Source of the DNA: Myxococcales bacterium
GTDB lineage: Bacteria; Myxococcota_A; Polyangia; Polyangiales; Houyiibacteriaceae
Direction: 5' to 3'
Length of the DNA stretch: 58,036 bases
Assembly (NCBI GenBank): GCA_029862185.1
Contig: JAOTXX010000017.1
Location: forward strand, 1-58,036
The notes beneath the pieces are model-generated. The model saw nothing but the letters and a program-made list of their open reading frames with translations. It did not search any database and was not told the DNA's origin. The number at the start of each line of letters is the position of its first letter. Within the stretch, counting starts at the first letter, position 1. Positions 42,205-49,809 of the stretch are shown here, one piece after another. The position numbers and the translations under genes are program-made.

Positions 42205-43484
42205 GAGGGATGTATTGGAAGCCGGAAGGCGCCTCTCAGGTACAACGCGCCTTGGTCGCGGCCCTGGCGGTCGTCGGACTCGTCGCCGTCGAGGTGTTCC
42301 CAACCGAAGAGCAGCAGCCGCATTATGCGGCGAAAATGCTGGCCGCGCGCAAGGCGCAAGACGCATTCGCCGTCGTCGCCGACGCCTCGGAGCGAAAGGG
42401 CCTCCGCGTCGAGCCCAAGTTCGATCCGGCGGGTTCGAGGCTGGTCGGTGATCCGCTCTCCCCGATCACCAGCGGGAGCGGCAGCCTCGTATCCAAGCAA
42501 ACCACGGTGAACCCGAATTTTGCGGCGGTCGTCGTCGAATGGCTCAAGGATCTGAAAATCAAGAGCGGTGAAGTGGTCGCGGTCGGGGTGTCCGGTTCCT
42601 TCCCGGCTGTGAATGTCGCGGTCTACTCGGCGATTCATGAGCTCGGCATCGAGCCGATCATCATCTCGAGCACTGCAGCTTCTCAGTACGGCGCGAACGA
42701 CCCCAGCTTCACCTGGCTCGACATGGAAGCCGCGCTTCGTAAGAGCCAGGTGTTTCCTTACAAGTCTGTTGCTGCATCGCTCGGTGGCGTCGGCGACGAC
42801 GCGATTGGCCTGACGAAACGTGGACGGACCATGCTCGAGCGCGCCATCGAACGAAACAAGATCCCCGTTCTGGCAGAAATCGAGGCAAGAGACCTGCCTC
42901 GCGACGTCGACGACGAAACCGAACAGGGCGGATTGAACCTCACACTCGTCGACCAAGATCGCGTCCGCGAGCGTGTACGCGTCTACCACGAAGTCGCCGG
43001 CGATCGTCCAATCAAGGCGTACGTCAACGTGGGCGGGGGCACCGTCTCGGTGGGCACCAAAGTAGGCAAGCGCAAGTTCGTCCCCGGTGTCAACAATCGG
43101 CCGCCAAAAGGCATCGAAGACATGCCGCCTTCGGTGCTGGGCGCGTTCCTCGAGCTTGGCATTCCTGGGATCCACCTGACACAGATGATCGAGCTTGCGG
43201 AGAGGTATGGCCTGGAGATTGCGCCTCGTGTGACACCCGAAGTCGGCACGGGCGATATCTTCCAGAAGCGCCAGGCGAACCGCTGGCTTGCCGGCATCGT
43301 GCTCGCCTTGATCCTGCTCTCGCTCTTCGTGGTCGCGCGCGCGCCCTGGGGCACGCGCATGCTTCGCACGACCATTCCCCCAGAGAGCATCGTTCCGCCG
43401 GCGCCCCGCCCGCCCAGTGGCTTCGTGCCCCGCACCGACCAGCGCGACGGCAACGGGAGCGCGACGGACCCTCCACAGAATTGA
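42201..43484 (+). CDS. Poly-gamma-glutamate system protein (PgsW-like)
   Basis: The 427-residue protein has an N-terminal helix (about 16-32), a soluble domain with VVAVGVSGSFPAVNVAVYSAIHELGIEPIIISS, ASLGGVGDDAIGLTKRG and a late helix (about 359-376), then a Pro-rich tail. I associate this family with pgsBC operons that lack the classical PgsA; its role is not established. ATG 42201 lies within the pgsC stop. No pgsA, pgsE or gamma-glutamyl hydrolase gene follows. Confidence 0.8.
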   Translation: MRGMYWKPEGASQVQRALVAALAVVGLVAVEVFPTEEQQPHYAAKMLAARKAQDAFAVVADASERKGLRVEPKFDPAGSRLVGDPLSPITSGSGSLVSKQTTVNPNFAAVVVEWLKDLKIKSGEVVAVGVSGSFPAVNVAVYSAIHELGIEPIIISSTAASQYGANDPSFTWLDMEAALRKSQVFPYKSVAASLGGVGDDAIGLTKRGRTMLERAIERNKIPVLAEIEARDLPRDVDDETEQGGLNLTLVDQDRVRERVRVYHEVAGDRPIKAYVNVGGGTVSVGTKVGKRKFVPGVNNRPPKGIEDMPPSVLGAFLELGIPGIHLTQMIELAERYGLEIAPRVTPEVGTGDIFQKRQANRWLAGIVLALILLSLFVVARAPWGTRMLRTTIPPESIVPPAPRPPSGFVPRTDQRDGNGSATDPPQN

Positions 43485-43545
43485 TCGGGCTACGGGCCGC
43501 GCTAAATCAAGGGCACTTGGAGGTCCGCATGCTTCGTTGCTGCCC

Positions 43546-44922
43546 TCAGTAAGAAGCTCGGCTGCGTCGCTGCCGGTGGCTGCGCCGATGCTGCTTGGTG
43601 AGCTCGGCGTGACCGCGCTTGGTGAGCGTTGGCGGGAATACGTAATCCCCCAAGTACTCCAACGGGTCCAAAACTTTGCCGTTCTGGAAGAGGCCGAAGT
43701 GTAGGTGGGGGCCGGAGTCTCTAATTCCGGTGTGCCCCACTTCTCCGAGGCGCTGACCTGCTTTGATTCGGTCCCCAATCTGGGCCTCGTAGCCTGCGAG
43801 GTGCGCGTAGAGCGAGACGACTCCGTTCCCGTGGTCGACCTCCACGAACAATCCGCGGGGACCCATGTGCCGTTCGTGAACGATCACGGCGCCCCAGGGT
43901 TCGAGTGGAATGTGGGCGCGGCGTTCCCAATCGACGCCTGCGAACGTCACGGTACCGTCAGCGATCGAACGAACGGGCTCGCCTTCCTCGGAAGCGAGGT
44001 CGATGCCACGATGCGGGCGGCGCCCACCGTCTCGCGGCTCGCCCAGGCCGCTGGTCGCAATCCTCGGATAGCCATCGAGTGGGCTCACGAACGAGATTCC
44101 AAGGAGCCCTGCGCCCGCCTGGTTCAGCCGTGCATGGTTGCTCAACAGCCGCCGCCTAGCGGTGAGGATTCGATCTTCAGGCCCGGTATCACCGACCCGA
44201 TCTCCCCAGATGAAATGAGAAACCGTATGTCGGTGAGACGCCGAATCAAAGGCCCGGTCGATGTGGGGGCACTGCTGAGCAAACACGCTTAGAATCGCCG
44301 CCGCGAAATAGATGTTTACTTCCGGGCGCACGAGGGCTTCGCGGCGAAACCGAAACGCGCTGACGTCCAGCTCCTTTCGCGTCCACCCTTGGTCAGTCCA
44401 GACGCCGAAACGGTAGACACCGTTTTGGATGTTCGCCGCATGCATGCCCCGGTTGATCAAGGTCAGGCCGGCACCGTAGCTGTTGTTGACCTCGTGGTTG
44501 CAATTGCTCTGCGTGTACACGAGAGCTGCAAGCATCCAAGGATCGACCGAGAACTCCTCGCTGTACCGAACGATGGCCTGGGCGTACGTCGCGAGCTCGT
44601 CCGCTTTGGTGGATGCCGGGCACAGTTGCGCCATCGCCGCAGCGAGGTCGCTGGCCAACACGCGTGATGGCGCGGCCGGTTCTTGCGGCCAGTACGTCAG
44701 ATCGATCAAACCGCCTCCGCGCGGACGCAAGCCCAGGCGGCGCATTTCGTCGGCGGTCAGCGGGCCTTTTCGACCAGCGGATCGAACCGCTGGAGAGTCG
44801 TTCAGCACCACGCCGGTACGTAGCCGTCGTTTCCAGGGTGTGTCCTGCGCCTGGCTCGGCTGCAGGGCCGCCGTGAGGGCGACGAACGAGGCGAGGGTTA
44901 AAAAAATTGCAAGAAATCTCAC
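43546..44922 (-). CDS. Secreted SLT-like plus M23 peptidoglycan hydrolase
   Basis: The 458-residue protein has a signal peptide (1-25, ...SQAQD). A lysozyme-like helical region (about 110-250, with WMLAALVYTQSNCNHEVNNSYGAGL) could be an SLT fold. The C-terminal LytM/M23 metalloprotease domain has PHRGIDLASEEGEPV and GPHLHFGL, with H406 and H408 and an upstream His/Asp pair. The tail (about 440-458) is strongly basic. It probably trims peptidoglycan in the periplasm. It converges on the pgs operon with a 61-bp gap. Confidence 0.85.
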   Translation of the reverse strand: MRFLAIFLTLASFVALTAALQPSQAQDTPWKRRLRTGVVLNDSPAVRSAGRKGPLTADEMRRLGLRPRGGGLIDLTYWPQEPAAPSRVLASDLAAAMAQLCPASTKADELATYAQAIVRYSEEFSVDPWMLAALVYTQSNCNHEVNNSYGAGLTLINRGMHAANIQNGVYRFGVWTDQGWTRKELDVSAFRFRREALVRPEVNIYFAAAILSVFAQQCPHIDRAFDSASHRHTVSHFIWGDRVGDTGPEDRILTARRRLLSNHARLNQAGAGLLGISFVSPLDGYPRIATSGLGEPRDGGRRPHRGIDLASEEGEPVRSIADGTVTFAGVDWERRAHIPLEPWGAVIVHERHMGPRGLFVEVDHGNGVVSLYAHLAGYEAQIGDRIKAGQRLGEVGHTGIRDSGPHLHFGLFQNGKVLDPLEYLGDYVFPPTLTKRGHAELTKQHRRSHRQRRSRASY

Positions 44923-45074
44923 GCGGCTCTCTGAAGCTTAACAGGATGCCGCCCGGCTATCATGATTCCAACTTATCGGTCGAAGTTTCTGACCTATTTC
45001 CGCGTCTTCAAAGGTTTTGCGACCTAGGGCCATGTCCGCTAGGGTGCCGGTCGGGACATGCGGCGAAGCGTGGG

Positions 45075-45998
45075 ATGAGCAGACCAGTAGGGACAGATTT
45101 TTCGGGGGAGCGTCTCGCTTCGCTTGCAAACCGCCAAGAGCTATTCGCTCGGCGGCAATACGAACCTGTGATCTCCCACCGCGCACTCGAGTCCACCGAG
45201 TCGACGTGGTTTGGCGTTGGGGTTGCCGCGGACAATGCGAGTTGTGGCCTCCCCATCGACGTCCTGGTCCTCGTTTTCGCCCAGGAGATGGTACGCAGGG
45301 AGCTCGGGCTCGCCAAGAGCTCTATCCTCATCGCCGACAGCAATGCCTGCAATGCCGGAGTGCCACGGCTCGACGTGCATCGCGCGGCTTCGCTTGCGCA
45401 AGCGCCCTTGGAAGCTCTCATCGATCGTTTTGGGTTCCCCGTCGACATCCGGCGCTCGTCTTCGTTGGCACCGGCAGCGGAGGTCGAGCGCAAGCAAGAG
45501 GCGCTCGAGATCGAAAACGGATACGTGGCGCAGCAACTCGTGCAAACTGAAATCATGCGTTCCCGCGGTGCGGCGGTAAAAGTCGGCTGGGCCCTGTCGG
45601 CCTGCACCTACGACGAGACTTACTTCGATCGCCTATACCAGAATCGATTTGGCGATCAGGTTACGTTCGCCTACACGATCGGCGGCAGGACGCTCAATGC
45701 ACAGCGGCCGCGCGCCTGCCCCTACCTCTGCCGCGAGCCCGACGATCGACTGCTCCTGGGCAGCCGAGAGAACGCAGTCCGGAAGCTCTACGGCGACGCC
45801 ACATCACCTGCAGTCCGCGGGTACCGCCGTCTGATCGGCAAGCTTGCGCGAGCCTACCAGCATCTCACCGGGGCCGACCCGGGGACTCCCGAAAGCTTTC
45901 TTCAGTTCGTCGTCGACACCTCCGCCGGGCCGGCTACTGCAAAAATGCGGGCAGCCCGCGAATCGCGAGCCGGCGCCCCGTCGAGCTTCGCTCCCTGA
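45075..45998 (+). CDS. Hypothetical protein, 307 residues
   Basis: No family recognised. The protein is soluble, with an N-terminal half containing WFGVGVAADNASCGLPIDVL and FAQEMVRRELGLAKSSILIADSNACNAG, which looks like an alpha/beta nucleotide-binding fold. A later Cys-containing stretch (ACPYLCREPDDRLLLGS) follows. ATG 45075 is chosen; the reading from 44907 would run through an AT-richer region between divergent genes. Its last 65 bp overlap the end of the sulfotransferase gene on the other strand. Confidence 0.55.
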   Translation: MSRPVGTDFSGERLASLANRQELFARRQYEPVISHRALESTESTWFGVGVAADNASCGLPIDVLVLVFAQEMVRRELGLAKSSILIADSNACNAGVPRLDVHRAASLAQAPLEALIDRFGFPVDIRRSSSLAPAAEVERKQEALEIENGYVAQQLVQTEIMRSRGAAVKVGWALSACTYDETYFDRLYQNRFGDQVTFAYTIGGRTLNAQRPRACPYLCREPDDRLLLGSRENAVRKLYGDATSPAVRGYRRLIGKLARAYQHLTGADPGTPESFLQFVVDTSAGPATAKMRAARESRAGAPSSFAP

Positions 45999-46848
45999 TC
46001 TCTCGAGCTTGCGCGTCCGTCACGGCGTCAGCGCCGCGCCCGCTTTCACCGGCACGAAGAAATGACTCCGGGCTCACTCCGCGTTCGAGGAGCAGCGCCC
46101 TGGCGTGATCGAAAACCGACTCGCGTTTCTTCATGGCGTCGAAGCTGCTCTCGATGACGGCCCGGTCGACGCAGCGCTCGTCACGATCCCAGCCCAGAAA
46201 TTCGACGATGCCTCGGATCGATGCCTTGCGGTCGCTCAGAAGGTTCTCGTAGTGAACGATCAGCAGGTCTGGGTCAGACGCTCGGGCGTGCCAGCCGGCG
46301 ACGTGATCAAACCAAGATCCGTACTGCAAGCGGCCCTCGATGAAGCGCCGGTGGAAGTCATCCAGCGATCCCTCGAATCCCAAGTACGCACGGTAGAAAT
46401 GGAAGTACGACAGCAGCACGTCCAAGCCGTCGCGCTCGACGTAGATGTATCGGGCGCCGTCCGGCAGCCATTCCCTCGGCAAGTGGCTTTTGAATATCCG
46501 GGGTGAAGGGAAGCGCTCGAGGTCCGAAGCGCGTAGCTCACCAATGGCCAGTGAGCGCTCGAACCAGGGCGAGACCTTGGTCAAATGCGTCGGGTCGGGC
46601 TGCGGGTCGTGCGTTAGAAGATAGAGAATCCATTGTGTCAGCGTCGTGCCCGAGCGTGGGTAGCTCGAGATGAAGACGTCGCTGTCTCGAACTTCGAGCT
46701 CCATCCGGCCCCGCAGGAACTTGGCGATTCGCCGTGCGTTGTCCAGATTGTGAGCGGCGACGTCGAGCGCGTCGGTTGCTACGCCCAGAATACGGCTCGC
46801 CGCCTTCTGCAACGGGTCTCTCGCCTTGCTCGTCTTGGTTGGCCGCAT
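45934..46848 (-). CDS. Cytosolic-type sulfotransferase
   Basis: The 304-residue protein has the PAPS-dependent sulfotransferase (SULT) features: the 5'-phosphosulfate loop SSYPRSGTTLTQW (61-73), catalytic His122 in FKSHLPREWLP and the 3'-phosphate motif region VERDGLDVLLSYFHFY (137-152). It sulfates hydroxyls of small molecules. The terminal RKGxxGDWK is only partly kept (RAGESGRGAD). The acceptor is unknown; SULT enzymes often act on sterols or phenols, so the nearby sterol locus is suggestive at best. Confidence 0.88.
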   Translation of the reverse strand: MRPTKTSKARDPLQKAASRILGVATDALDVAAHNLDNARRIAKFLRGRMELEVRDSDVFISSYPRSGTTLTQWILYLLTHDPQPDPTHLTKVSPWFERSLAIGELRASDLERFPSPRIFKSHLPREWLPDGARYIYVERDGLDVLLSYFHFYRAYLGFEGSLDDFHRRFIEGRLQYGSWFDHVAGWHARASDPDLLIVHYENLLSDRKASIRGIVEFLGWDRDERCVDRAVIESSFDAMKKRESVFDHARALLLERGVSPESFLRAGESGRGADAVTDAQAREIRERSSTGRRLAIRGLPAFLQ

Positions 46849-46878
46849 GATCAGACGCTGACTACCCTAGCACTGCCG

Positions 46879-47619
46879 ATGGAAGCCCTAGCACATATCA
46901 CGACACCGGAGTTCGCCATCGCCTTCCTCGTGAGCTTCCTCGCGGCGGCGCTTCACAGCACGGTGGGCTTCGGCTTCGCCCTGCTCAGCGTACCCGTTCT
47001 ATCGCTTCTCAATCCTCTCTTCGCACCCGTGCCCCAGCTCCTCGTCGTCTTCCCGCTGACGCTCGCCATCGTCATTCGCGAGAGGCACGCGGTGGAGGTC
47101 AAGAGTACCCTTTGGATTTTTGCTGGACGGATTCCTGGAGCGCTCGTCGGCGTCGCGCTTTTGAAGATGCTCTCGGGCGCCGCGCTCGACGTCCTGATGT
47201 CGTCGATGGTGATCCTCGGCGTGGCGCTCGTCGTCAGTCGAGGGACGTTCCAGCGCACGGCTGCGCGCGAATTCGGGGCCGGTGTCGCTTCCGGGACCAT
47301 GGCGATGGTCTCTGCGATCGGCGGACCGCCCATCGCGCTTCTCTATCGAAACGACACGGGCCCGACTGTGCGGGCGAATCTGGGCCTGGTGTTCGCGATC
47401 GGTCTCTGCATCACCATCAGCGTCCGCGCCTTGGCCGGGGAGGTGAGTTGGGACGAAGTCGTCATTGGTGCGGCGCTTCTGCCAGCGGTTTGGCTGGGAT
47501 TGCGCGTCAGCCGGTTCCTGATTCCCCGGGTCGACGGCCCGCGGCTGCGCAATGCCATCGTCGTCGTAGCCGCGGCTGCTGCGCTGTTGCTGCTCGCACG
47601 GGGTGTCTTCAACTGGTGA
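46879..47619 (+). CDS. TauE/SafE family sulfite exporter-like permease
   Basis: The 246-residue protein has about eight helices and the family start FAIAFLVSFLAAALHSTVGFGFALLSVPVL, with the second repeat ARE-FGAGVASGTMAMVSAIGGPPIALLY. TauE/SafE proteins export sulfite, sulfoacetate or other organic anions. Its start (46879) is 30 bp from the divergent sulfotransferase start, so the pair may share regulation and sulfur chemistry. It overlaps the convergent L,D-transpeptidase gene by 11 bp. Confidence 0.85.
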   Translation: MEALAHITTPEFAIAFLVSFLAAALHSTVGFGFALLSVPVLSLLNPLFAPVPQLLVVFPLTLAIVIRERHAVEVKSTLWIFAGRIPGALVGVALLKMLSGAALDVLMSSMVILGVALVVSRGTFQRTAAREFGAGVASGTMAMVSAIGGPPIALLYRNDTGPTVRANLGLVFAIGLCITISVRALAGEVSWDEVVIGAALLPAVWLGLRVSRFLIPRVDGPRLRNAIVVVAAAAALLLLARGVFNW

Positions 47620-49006
47620 AGTAGACCCAGGTCGTTTCCGGTTGGAAACGCACCGCATGCCAGGCGGCTGGGACCTCGGGCTCGCTCCAGTAGTAGAGCC
47701 AGCGTGCATCGACCGGCGCGATGTTCGTGCAGCCGTGGCTGCGCACTTTGCCGAAATCGGTGTGCCAGTACGCACCGTGAAGCGCATAGCCGCCGAGGTA
47801 GTAGAGCGTCCACGGGACCTCTTCGACCTCGTAGAAACCATCGATCGGGTCGGTCGCGTTCATCGTGGTCGAAATGTACTTCTGCTGGACCGCGAAGAGG
47901 CCGGTCGGAGGTTCGTAGCCATCTTTGCCGCTCGAGATCAGCGTCGCGTACACGGGCTTGTCGCCTTCGTAGGCCACGAGCGTTTGCTCTCCCAGGTCGA
48001 CATGTACCCATTTCCCATTTGCCGGAACTTTGCTCGGACGCTTGGCCTGCCGCGCCACGCGCACCTCGTCTCGTTTCACGGCGCCAGGTTTGCCGGCCAC
48101 GTATGCCACCCCGCCGACGTTCGGTTCCTCTTCGACCACGAAGCGCCCGTGTTTCTGAGCCTCGCCCGTCACCCGGGCCTTCTCGCCCTTCAGATCGAGC
48201 AGATCTCGATCTTCGCCGTACACGAACGCCAACGGGAGCCTCCAGCCGTCTCGGCCGAGCTCCTCGCCACGAACGACATCGGGGTTGCGAAGCTCGACGT
48301 CGCTCTCACGCACGAAACGGCCTCGGATCGTGCGATAGAAGACGGCGCCGTCGGCTTTTCGCGTCTCCTTTTCGGCAAGCGCGAGGAAGTAGTCTCCCTC
48401 CATCAGCGATGAGACCACCTCTGGCGTCGGACCCTTCTTCTCCATCGCGCGTCGGGCCTGCTTCTCTTCTTGCACCGTCGGGATGCGGTAGTAGCGCGGC
48501 GCCCTCTTGGTGATGACGCGCGAGTACTGATAGGGGAGGTGGCTACTGGTCTTGGCCGGCGGGACTCCGTACCGGTTCGTGCTCGGCGTCTCACCCACGT
48601 GGAAGCCGAGAGACGTGCACACGTACCCAAACGGCGTCGCCTTGTACCAGGACCCGTCCTTGCAACCGGAACCGCTGACCTTGTCGCCCACTTTGATCAC
48701 ATCACCCCGGCGCACGATACCGGCGACCTTCGGGCTGCTCTCTGCTTTGTCGTAGACGAACGCGTCGTAGTGAAACGCGGATCCGAAGCGACCGGCCTGC
48801 CCGGGGTTGTTCTTCGGGCTCTGCTGACGCTCGTTCCAGTCGTCGAGACCCGGTGTACGCAATAGGCGCTGCCCGTCGACGATTTCGGCGCGGTGCAGCT
48901 GCTCGTTCGATGCGTGCTCGCCGAAGGCGACCGCTCCACCGCTGATGGCAGCGATCAGAACGGCCAGACATAACAAAGACCATCGATTCGAGAGAAACCG
49001 CAACAT
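47609..49006 (-). CDS. L,D-transpeptidase (YkuD) with long N-terminal region
   Basis: The 465-residue protein has an N-terminal signal or anchor (about 10-28) and a YkuD domain at the C terminus, with LHGAYWHTDFGKVRSHGCTN where His and Cys426 are catalytic. L,D-transpeptidases form 3-3 peptidoglycan links or attach lipoproteins. The 300 residues before it may include SH3-like repeats (VRRGDVIKVGDKVSG). The start at 49006 is chosen for the hydrophobic segment; the reading from 49075 adds 23 residues. Confidence 0.88.
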   Translation of the reverse strand: MLRFLSNRWSLLCLAVLIAAISGGAVAFGEHASNEQLHRAEIVDGQRLLRTPGLDDWNERQQSPKNNPGQAGRFGSAFHYDAFVYDKAESSPKVAGIVRRGDVIKVGDKVSGSGCKDGSWYKATPFGYVCTSLGFHVGETPSTNRYGVPPAKTSSHLPYQYSRVITKRAPRYYRIPTVQEEKQARRAMEKKGPTPEVVSSLMEGDYFLALAEKETRKADGAVFYRTIRGRFVRESDVELRNPDVVRGEELGRDGWRLPLAFVYGEDRDLLDLKGEKARVTGEAQKHGRFVVEEEPNVGGVAYVAGKPGAVKRDEVRVARQAKRPSKVPANGKWVHVDLGEQTLVAYEGDKPVYATLISSGKDGYEPPTGLFAVQQKYISTTMNATDPIDGFYEVEEVPWTLYYLGGYALHGAYWHTDFGKVRSHGCTNIAPVDARWLYYWSEPEVPAAWHAVRFQPETTWVYFTS

Positions 49007-49159
49007 GTACCCTGCTTTGAAAGCAGCGCCCGACCCCGCGTGCGCCGCCGGTCGAGGATAGCGCCACTTCCCCATGATTCAAAAGATCGGCCGGTTAGGG
49101 GATTTTCGGCGCAATTTCTGCGCTAGGTGCCGCCCCCTGGCTGGTGGTAAGCCCTCCGC

Positions 49160-49792
49160 ATGCCCTCTGCTCACGCGCAACAGGCGCTCTCCCATCTTCG
49201 CGATCCCTCGGACTTCCAGTGGTACGTCATCCCGCTGCTGGTGATCGTGCTTTACATCTATCACGACCAGCTTGGCCGCAAGAACTACAGCGTCGTGTTC
49301 GCCGGCCTCGCGCTTTGGGGCATGGATTGGTTCAACGAGATCTGGAATGCCTTGGTCTTCCAGCTCAGCGGCTACTCGCCTGTATGGGCGGCGCCGGGCG
49401 AGACCGCGTACTTGATTCTGATCGGCTTGAACATCGAGATCTGTTTCATGTTCGCGATTCTCGGCATCGTGACGACCGTCATGCTCCCGAGCAAGGAAAC
49501 CAAAATTCTTGGCCTGCCCAACCGCTGGGTCTTCGCCGTCTTATTCAGCACGCTCGCCGTCTTCATCGAGTACTTGCTCAACGCGGTCGATGCGCTGACT
49601 TGGGACTACTCTTGGTGGAACCGTTCCGCGCCCTGGCTCATCTTCCTGATCGGTTACTTCCCGTTCTTCGTGGTCGCCTACTGGGTGCACGACATGAACA
49701 GCCTCAAACGGCAAGCGGCGACCGTCGGCGCAATCCTCGGGTTCGATGCGATCGCTCTCGCCGTCTTCGGCGGAGTGCTCGGCTGGGTTTAG
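49160..49792 (+). CDS. Polytopic membrane protein of unknown function
   Basis: The 210-residue protein has about six helices (for example WYVIPLLVIVLYIYHDQLG, AYLILIGLNIEICFMFAILGIV and WLIFLIGYFPFFVVAYWV). Trp/Asp/Asn-containing loops (WGMDWFNEIWNALVF, WDYSWWNR) may be functional, but I do not recognise the family. It ends 17 bp from the convergent lipoprotein gene. Confidence 0.6.
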   Translation: MPSAHAQQALSHLRDPSDFQWYVIPLLVIVLYIYHDQLGRKNYSVVFAGLALWGMDWFNEIWNALVFQLSGYSPVWAAPGETAYLILIGLNIEICFMFAILGIVTTVMLPSKETKILGLPNRWVFAVLFSTLAVFIEYLLNAVDALTWDYSWWNRSAPWLIFLIGYFPFFVVAYWVHDMNSLKRQAATVGAILGFDAIALAVFGGVLGWV

Positions 49793-49809
49793 GCGATCGT
49801 CTGGGCACG

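Noticed and set aside
41997-43778. 593-residue minus-strand frame
   Set aside because: It lies antisense to pgsC and the PgsW-like gene and shows only low-complexity charged sequence.
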